DNA of 10,479 bases from Clostridia bacterium (GTDB lineage: Bacteria; Bacillota_A; Clostridia; Oscillospirales; Acutalibacteraceae), in NCBI GenBank assembly GCA_017441045.1, contig JAFSAK010000112.1, positions 1 through 10,479 of the forward strand. Reading direction: 5' to 3'. The position numbers and the translations under genes are program-made. Numbering within the stretch: position 1 is the stretch's first letter; each line of letters opens with the position of its first letter. The notes beneath the pieces were generated by a model. That model did no database searches, was not told the DNA's origin, and was given only the letters and a program-made list of their open reading frames with translations. This document shows, piece after piece, positions 5,718 through 10,479 of the stretch.

Positions 5718-8445
5718 ATCTTAACTCTTTAATTGTTATGCGACGAATGTCAATTTCATCACCGAAGGTGCAGATAAAACCGTGTTGCCTATCTTCCAAG
5801 GGGAAGAAGCGTTTAATTTCTACATATTCACCATTTGTTCCGTTAACAACAAGGTCAATATCAGAGCCATCAAGTTTAAATCTGATAGTATTTTGCGAAA
5901 GTTCACTTGCGCTACAAGACACCTCGAAAGTGAATAAAACGGGGGTGGTGCCGCCGTATTTTGCGTAGAACTTATCACCGCTTTTAATATTTTCGTAAAC
6001 ACAGCTTTCCTTCATATCCTTTTCATCGGCTCTTGGAAATTCGGGGATTTTGCCTCCGTTTTTAAGCACCTTTATAAAGGTATTGGATTTAAGGACAAAC
6101 CCTAAAATATTTTTAGCGCATCTTTGAAGGTCTGCTATGGTTATATAGCCATCTTTAAGTCCTTCTCTTATATTGTTAGATTTGGAAGCAGCGTCCATAC
6201 AAACCATATAAATATCGTTTTGTGCCCTTACCATATCTTTGAGATTAGTGGTAGTAGCGTTTTCTGGGGTGCTTCCGCTTCTTGCCCACCAATCCGTCAT
6301 AACAAGACCATTATATCCCCATTCGTTTCTGAGAATGGTGGTGGTAAGGTCGTAGTTAGAAGCGGACCAATAGTTATTTACGGGATTATAAGAAGTCATT
6401 ATAGCCCCACATTCACTTTCCTTAACGGCAATTTGGAAGGGGCGAAGGTAGATTTCACGAAGTGCTCTTTCGGAAATAACCGAATTAACAAAATGTCTTC
6501 TCGTTTCCTGATTATTACCGCACATATGCTTAATTGTGGTACTGCAATTTGATTTAGAAAGACCTCTTGACATTGCGGCCGCAATTTTACCCGTCAGTAG
6601 CGGGTCTTCGGAGAAGTATTCAAAGTTTCGGCCGTTTAAAAGATTTCTATGGATATTTATACCGGGGCCTAAAAGGGCATCGATATTGTATCTGAACATT
6701 TCAATGCCTTCAAGGTCAAAGATGCTCTCTGTGAGTTCATCATCAAAGGAAGATGCGAAAACCATACCGTTAGGTAAACTCGTAGCATACCAATCATCCT
6801 GAATGCGAAGTCCCGAAGGGCCATCGGTAACGCAAGTAACGGGAATTCCCAAAGCTCTTAAGGCCTCGGTGGTACCGCCAATAGCGCCGCCTGTGCCCGC
6901 AGTTACTTTGGGGCTATTCATACCCTCTCCGCAAACAATATTGATAAGGTCTTCTTCGGTCATCTGGGCTACGAATTCATCAAGGGTATTTTTATTTTCG
7001 TAAACATCGGAAAGTTTAATTCCCTTATCGCCCGTAAATTTAATTTCCTCAGGTCTTCTTTCAAGAATACGCTTCTCGGTATCGTTGGTTTTTAGGGGCG
7101 TTGGCTCATATACGGGTACTATTTCACCGTTTTCTTCCTTGGCAACGAGGCGGTCAAAGGGTTTAGTAGGCGCCATTGCTTCTTCGAGCTTTGCCACAAC
7201 CAAGGTATCGGCGATATTTATTTCAGCAATTTTTTCGGCGTTCCTTACATCTATTCCTGCATAAATTATATGAATGCCTTTTTCGAGAACAAATGAAGAG
7301 CGGTTGCCCGTAACTCCCCCGTCATCATAAGAAGCGAGGTTTTTAATATCAACCTTAATTTCAAGGGTTTCTTCTTCCATTGGATTTAAGGTTTTTGTTT
7401 TCTTATAGCCGATAAGTTGTTTTGAGGGGGCGCCCAATTTTCCGCAGGGAGCGCCATAATAAACCTGCGCTACCTGACGGGCGGGAAAATCACCTATATT
7501 TTTGATTTTTGCAGTTACTGTAACGGTAGTGCCATCAACTACTGCTTTATACTCTTCCTCAAATTCCGTATATGTAATACCGAAACCAAAGGGGTACATA
7601 ACCTTATCTTTTGCAAAGGTTTCGAAGTATCTATATCCTACATATATATCCTCTTGATAAATATTCTCATCATTATCGCCGAAATTATCGTAGGAAGGAC
7701 AATCAGAAAGTTTTTTAGGTTGGGTATCGGTAAGCTTGCCCGAAGGGCTTATTTTACCGCATAAAACATCGGCAAGACCATCGGCACCATACATTCCGCC
7801 CTGCCAAGAATAAAGCACGGAATTAACCGAATATTTTTCCACAAATGAAAGGTCTATAAGGTTACCTACATTTAAAACTACGGCAATCTTATCGAAATTA
7901 GCAGATACCTTTGCTATCATTTCTTCTTCCTTATCGGTCAGATACCAGCTACCTTTTTCTTCGGCGTTATCGTGGTCCTCGCCCGCAGTTCTGCCGATGA
8001 TAACCAACGCAGCATCGTTGCGCCCAGCCGCCGATTTAACGATTTCTTCAGAAAGGGGCATTTCCTCTTGGCACCAAGGTTCTTTTGCCCAACCGTGACC
8101 GTCATCAAAAGGATTTTCCTCTATCCAATTTTTATAAACGCAAAGCAATTCTTCATCTATAATTATGCTTCCGTCTTTTTTTATGGATTCAATTATGCTT
8201 GGATGTTTCTTGATTTTTACGTCGCCGCCCGAGCCCGTTCCGCTTTTATAATATGTGGTTTGAATTCTGCCGAAAACCGCCACCTTTTCACCCTTTTTGA
8301 AAGGCAAAACATTATCTTCATTTTTAAGAAGAACGCTGCCCTCTGCCGCTATTTTTCGGCAGGGCTGCTCAAGCTCTGCAACAGAAACGAAGGGGTTATC
8401 AAAAAGATTTAAACCTGCTACTTTTTTATTTTCATCAATAAACAT
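5716..8445 (-). CDS. Glycoside hydrolase family 3 enzyme (beta-glucosidase-like) with permuted domain order
   Basis: 909 residues, no signal peptide, so probably cytoplasmic. GH3 enzymes cleave terminal beta-linked sugars; beta-glucosidase is the commonest activity, but xylosidase and others occur. The domain order is swapped relative to the usual. The alpha/beta sandwich (GH3_C) comes first (about 30-295: AAEGSVLLKNEDNVLPF, GTGSGGDV, TAGEDHDN at 153-160, YPFGFGITYT). The Fn3-like domain follows (about 300-400), then a linker, then the TIM barrel (about 478-790). In the barrel TDGPSGLR (D541), GRNFEYFSEDP (605-615), KH at 639-640 and GLVMTDWWA with nucleophile D718 are intact. E156/D157 in the first domain are acid/base candidates. 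Such permuted GH3s are known from rumen Butyrivibrio and Ruminococcus. Residues about 815-909 form an additional beta-rich module. The start at 8445 follows a strong GAGGTGAT. It is transcribed alone; no sugar transporter is adjacent. Confidence 0.93.
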   Translation of the reverse strand: MFIDENKKVAGLNLFDNPFVSVAELEQPCRKIAAEGSVLLKNEDNVLPFKKGEKVAVFGRIQTTYYKSGTGSGGDVKIKKHPSIIESIKKDGSIIIDEELLCVYKNWIEENPFDDGHGWAKEPWCQEEMPLSEEIVKSAAGRNDAALVIIGRTAGEDHDNAEEKGSWYLTDKEEEMIAKVSANFDKIAVVLNVGNLIDLSFVEKYSVNSVLYSWQGGMYGADGLADVLCGKISPSGKLTDTQPKKLSDCPSYDNFGDNDENIYQEDIYVGYRYFETFAKDKVMYPFGFGITYTEFEEEYKAVVDGTTVTVTAKIKNIGDFPARQVAQVYYGAPCGKLGAPSKQLIGYKKTKTLNPMEEETLEIKVDIKNLASYDDGGVTGNRSSFVLEKGIHIIYAGIDVRNAEKIAEINIADTLVVAKLEEAMAPTKPFDRLVAKEENGEIVPVYEPTPLKTNDTEKRILERRPEEIKFTGDKGIKLSDVYENKNTLDEFVAQMTEEDLINIVCGEGMNSPKVTAGTGGAIGGTTEALRALGIPVTCVTDGPSGLRIQDDWYATSLPNGMVFASSFDDELTESIFDLEGIEMFRYNIDALLGPGINIHRNLLNGRNFEYFSEDPLLTGKIAAAMSRGLSKSNCSTTIKHMCGNNQETRRHFVNSVISERALREIYLRPFQIAVKESECGAIMTSYNPVNNYWSASNYDLTTTILRNEWGYNGLVMTDWWARSGSTPENATTTNLKDMVRAQNDIYMVCMDAASKSNNIREGLKDGYITIADLQRCAKNILGFVLKSNTFIKVLKNGGKIPEFPRADEKDMKESCVYENIKSGDKFYAKYGGTTPVLFTFEVSCSASELSQNTIRFKLDGSDIDLVVNGTNGEYVEIKRFFPLEDRQHGFICTFGDEIDIRRITIKELR

Positions 8446-8468
8446 AACATCACCTCAAGTTCACCTTT

Positions 8469-8497
8469 ATTTTAATAAATCACCATTAGAATTGCAA
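8469..8497 (-). promoter_or_regulatory. Promoter of the GH3 gene (sigma-A type)
   Basis: On the minus strand TTGCAA (8497-8492), 17 bases, and TAAAAT (8474-8469, five of six) give a start near 8462 and a leader of about 17 bases carrying the GAGGTGAT ribosome binding site. The -35 hexamer and spacer length are the same as in the rhaA promoter. Confidence 0.6.
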
Positions 8498-8521
8498 CAC
8501 CTATTTTTTTATTCTATGAAA

Positions 8522-8553
8522 AGTAGACCCTCCGAAAAATCGGAGGGTCTACT
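8522..8553 (-). terminator. Terminator of pnp
   Basis: A perfect 14-bp stem (8522-8535 with 8540-8553, GC-rich core GACCCTCCGA) closes a four-base loop. On the minus strand it lies 14 bases after the pnp stop and is followed by TTTC and an AT-rich stretch. The stem is very strong, although the T-run is short. Confidence 0.75.
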
Positions 8554-8567
8554 GCTTAAAATATTTA

Positions 8568-10479
8568 TTAGCGCTTTTTGAAACCGCGACGCTCTTTATT
8601 ATTTCTGCGGGGAGCTTCTTCATCTGCGCCCTCTTCAACAACTGCGCCGTTGATTTCTACAAGTGCATCTCTGCGGGAGAGGTTAATTCTGCCTTGGTCA
8701 TCAATTTCGGTTACCTTAACGATTACCTGATCGCCTACTGCAACAACATCTTCAACCTTTTCAACCCTCTTAACATCAAGTTTAGAGATATGAACGAGGC
8801 CTTCCTTACCGGGAGCAATTTCAACAAAGGCACCGAAGGTCATAAGACGGGTTACTTTACCGCTATATACTGCGCCGATTTCGGGGTCATTAGCAATAAG
8901 TTCAACAATAGAAATTGCCTGCTGAGCTTTTTCTGCATCAAGGGCAGAAACATAAACGTGACCATCTTCTTCGATAGTAATGGTACATTCGCACTGCTCT
9001 TGGATGGACTGAATAACCTTACCCTGCTTACCGATAACATCACCGATTTTATCGGGGCTGATGGTGGTGGTAAACATCTTAGGAGCATATTTAGAAAGTT
9101 CTGCGCGGGGCTCTGCGATACATTTGAGCATTACTTCATCAAGAATGTGAAGTCTTGCCTTATGGGTTTTAGCAAAGGCCTCTTTAATGATTTCAGGGGT
9201 AAGACCATGTACCTTTAAGTCCATCTGAATTGCGGTGATACCCTTATGAGTACCTGCAACCTTAAAGTCCATATCGCCATAGAAATCTTCAAGTCCCTGA
9301 ATATCAACCATAGTCATAAAGTCGCCGTAAACGCCTTCATCGCCTGTGATAAGACCACAGGAAATACCTGCAACGGGGGCTTTAATGGGAACGCCTGCTG
9401 CCATAAGAGCAAGGGTTGAGCCACAGATAGAGCCCTGAGAAGTAGAACCGTTGGAAGAAAGAACTTCACTTACTACGCGGATAGCATAGGGGAATTCTTC
9501 AACGCTGGGGATTACGGGAACAAGGGCTTTTTCTGCTAATGCGCCGTGACCGATTTCACGGCGTCCGGGGCCACGGGATGGTTTGGTTTCGCCAACAGAA
9601 TATGAGGGGAAGTTATAGTGGTGGATATAACGCTTAGAGGTATCTTCATCAAGTCCGTCAAGCTTCTGAGCTTCGCTGATGGGAGCTAAAGTAGCAACGG
9701 AAAGAACCTGAGTCTGACCTCTTGTAAACATACCCGAACCGTGAGTTCTGGGAAGCAAATCAACCTGAGCATCAAGAGGACGGATATCATCGATACCGCG
9801 ACCGTCAACACGCTTATGCTCATCCTTAAGCCAAGCGCGAACTACATGCTTCTGAACGAGATACATAATCTCATCAAGTTTTGCTTCATTGCCTTCAAAT
9901 CTCTCATCAAATTTAGCGTGAACTGCATCATAGATGGGAAGTAAAGCGGCATCGCGAACATTCTTATCATCGGTATCGAGGGCTTTCTTTACATCTTCAA
10001 TACAGAATTCTTCAATCTCAGCCATAATTTCGGGATCGGGATTGCTGGACTCGAATGTAAATTTCTCTTTACCAATTTCGGCAACGATACCGTTAATAAA
10101 TTTAACAATTTCTTTATTAACCTCATGACCTGCCATAATGCAGTCAAACATAAGGTCATCATCAATTTCATTTGCGCCTGCCTCAATCATAGCAACCAAA
10201 TCAGCGGTTGAAGAAACGGTGAGGTTAAGGTCGGAAACTGCTCTCTGCTCTAAAGTGGGATTGATGATAATCTCGCCGTCAACAAGGCCAACGCTTGTAC
10301 TGGCGATAGGACCTTCCCAAGGAATATCGGATACTGCGATAGCTGCAGAAACACCGATAGCGGCGGTAATTTCGGGTGAGCAGTCGGGGTCAACCGACAT
10401 AACGGTTGCAACAACCGAGCAGTCATTTCTCATATCTTTGGGGAAGAGGGGGCGGATGGGTCTGTCAATGCAGCGTGAA
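8568..10479 (-). CDS. pnp: Polyribonucleotide nucleotidyltransferase (PNPase), N-terminus beyond the window
   Basis: 636 residues are visible and the frame stays open to the right edge. The ATG at 10433 is internal: the 15 codons before it read SRCIDRPIRPLFPKD, a conserved PNPase segment, so about 90 N-terminal residues are missing. PNPase degrades RNA 3' to 5' by phosphorolysis and can add nucleotides; it works in the cytoplasm with other ribonucleases. Counting from the first visible codon, the layout is: remaining first RNase PH domain (1-120), helical domain (about 125-225), second RNase PH domain (about 230-440) with GSTSQGS and GDMDFKVAG, KH domain with GKQG (483-486) and S1 domain (about 535-605, TFGAFVEIAPGKEGLVHIS). 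Catalytic metal ligands by position with the E. coli enzyme are D398 and D404. A short acidic then basic tail (RRNNKERRGFKKR) ends the protein. The gene upstream, usually rpsO, is not in the window. Confidence 0.97.
   Translation of the reverse strand, partial: SRCIDRPIRPLFPKDMRNDCSVVATVMSVDPDCSPEITAAIGVSAAIAVSDIPWEGPIASTSVGLVDGEIIINPTLEQRAVSDLNLTVSSTADLVAMIEAGANEIDDDLMFDCIMAGHEVNKEIVKFINGIVAEIGKEKFTFESSNPDPEIMAEIEEFCIEDVKKALDTDDKNVRDAALLPIYDAVHAKFDERFEGNEAKLDEIMYLVQKHVVRAWLKDEHKRVDGRGIDDIRPLDAQVDLLPRTHGSGMFTRGQTQVLSVATLAPISEAQKLDGLDEDTSKRYIHHYNFPSYSVGETKPSRGPGRREIGHGALAEKALVPVIPSVEEFPYAIRVVSEVLSSNGSTSQGSICGSTLALMAAGVPIKAPVAGISCGLITGDEGVYGDFMTMVDIQGLEDFYGDMDFKVAGTHKGITAIQMDLKVHGLTPEIIKEAFAKTHKARLHILDEVMLKCIAEPRAELSKYAPKMFTTTISPDKIGDVIGKQGKVIQSIQEQCECTITIEEDGHVYVSALDAEKAQQAISIVELIANDPEIGAVYSGKVTRLMTFGAFVEIAPGKEGLVHISKLDVKRVEKVEDVVAVGDQVIVKVTEIDDQGRINLSRRDALVEINGAVVEEGADEEAPRRNNKERRGFKKR

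Noticed and set aside
8694..9218. Plus-strand open frame of about 174 codons opposite pnp
   Set aside because: It lies fully antisense to conserved PNPase domains, and its composition follows from the opposite strand.
10433..10479. Treating ATG at 10433 as the pnp start
   Set aside because: The frame continues to the window edge with a conserved PNPase segment (IDRPIRPLF), so the gene is cut by the window.

Overview
The window looks like chromosome of a low-to-moderate GC anaerobic Firmicute, most likely a gut-type clostridium. This is inferred from strong GGAGG/GAGGTGAT ribosome binding sites, a TTG start, sigma-A-type promoters, many short hairpin terminators and the protein families present (clostridial-type PNPase, DUF554, CapA-like, permuted GH3, L-rhamnose isomerase). 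No rRNA, tRNA, CRISPR array, transposase or integrase was seen, and no gap between genes exceeds about 160 bases.

Layout. At the left, a small PAP2-family membrane phosphatase (+) converges on an L-rhamnose isomerase gene (-) over a shared hairpin terminator. rhaA is divergent from a two-gene membrane/envelope unit (+): a DUF554 membrane protein followed by a membrane-anchored CapA-like metallophosphatase-fold protein, whose ribosome binding site overlaps the DUF554 stop. After the capA terminator a clear sigma-A promoter drives a second two-gene unit (+): a small lipoprotein with an Ig-like domain and a secreted V8/trypsin-type serine protease. To the right, on the minus strand, lie a 909-residue cytoplasmic glycoside hydrolase family 3 enzyme with permuted domain order and, at the window edge, pnp (polynucleotide phosphorylase) lacking its first ~90 residues.

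The most interesting structure is around the protease unit. Just after the protease gene is an orphan copy of the last ~20 codons of capA, including the stop codon, followed by a second copy of the capA terminator hairpin. The two copies lie 1681 bp apart in direct orientation, are about 81% identical over the 63 coding bases, and differ mostly by synonymous or conservative changes. The lipoprotein-protease pair is therefore bracketed by two diverged capA 3' ends. This suggests insertion at the capA terminus, recombination with a relative's allele, or replacement of a former second capA copy.

Other points: the PAP2 protein has Asn where the family's nucleophilic His normally sits, and the rhaA/DUF554 intergenic region has a palindromic TTGCAA and a palindromic ATTATAAT that could serve divergent promoters. 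The genes do not form one pathway. RhaA and the GH3 enzyme point to plant or host glycan sugar use; the PAP2, CapA, lipoprotein and protease genes act at the cell envelope; pnp is housekeeping.
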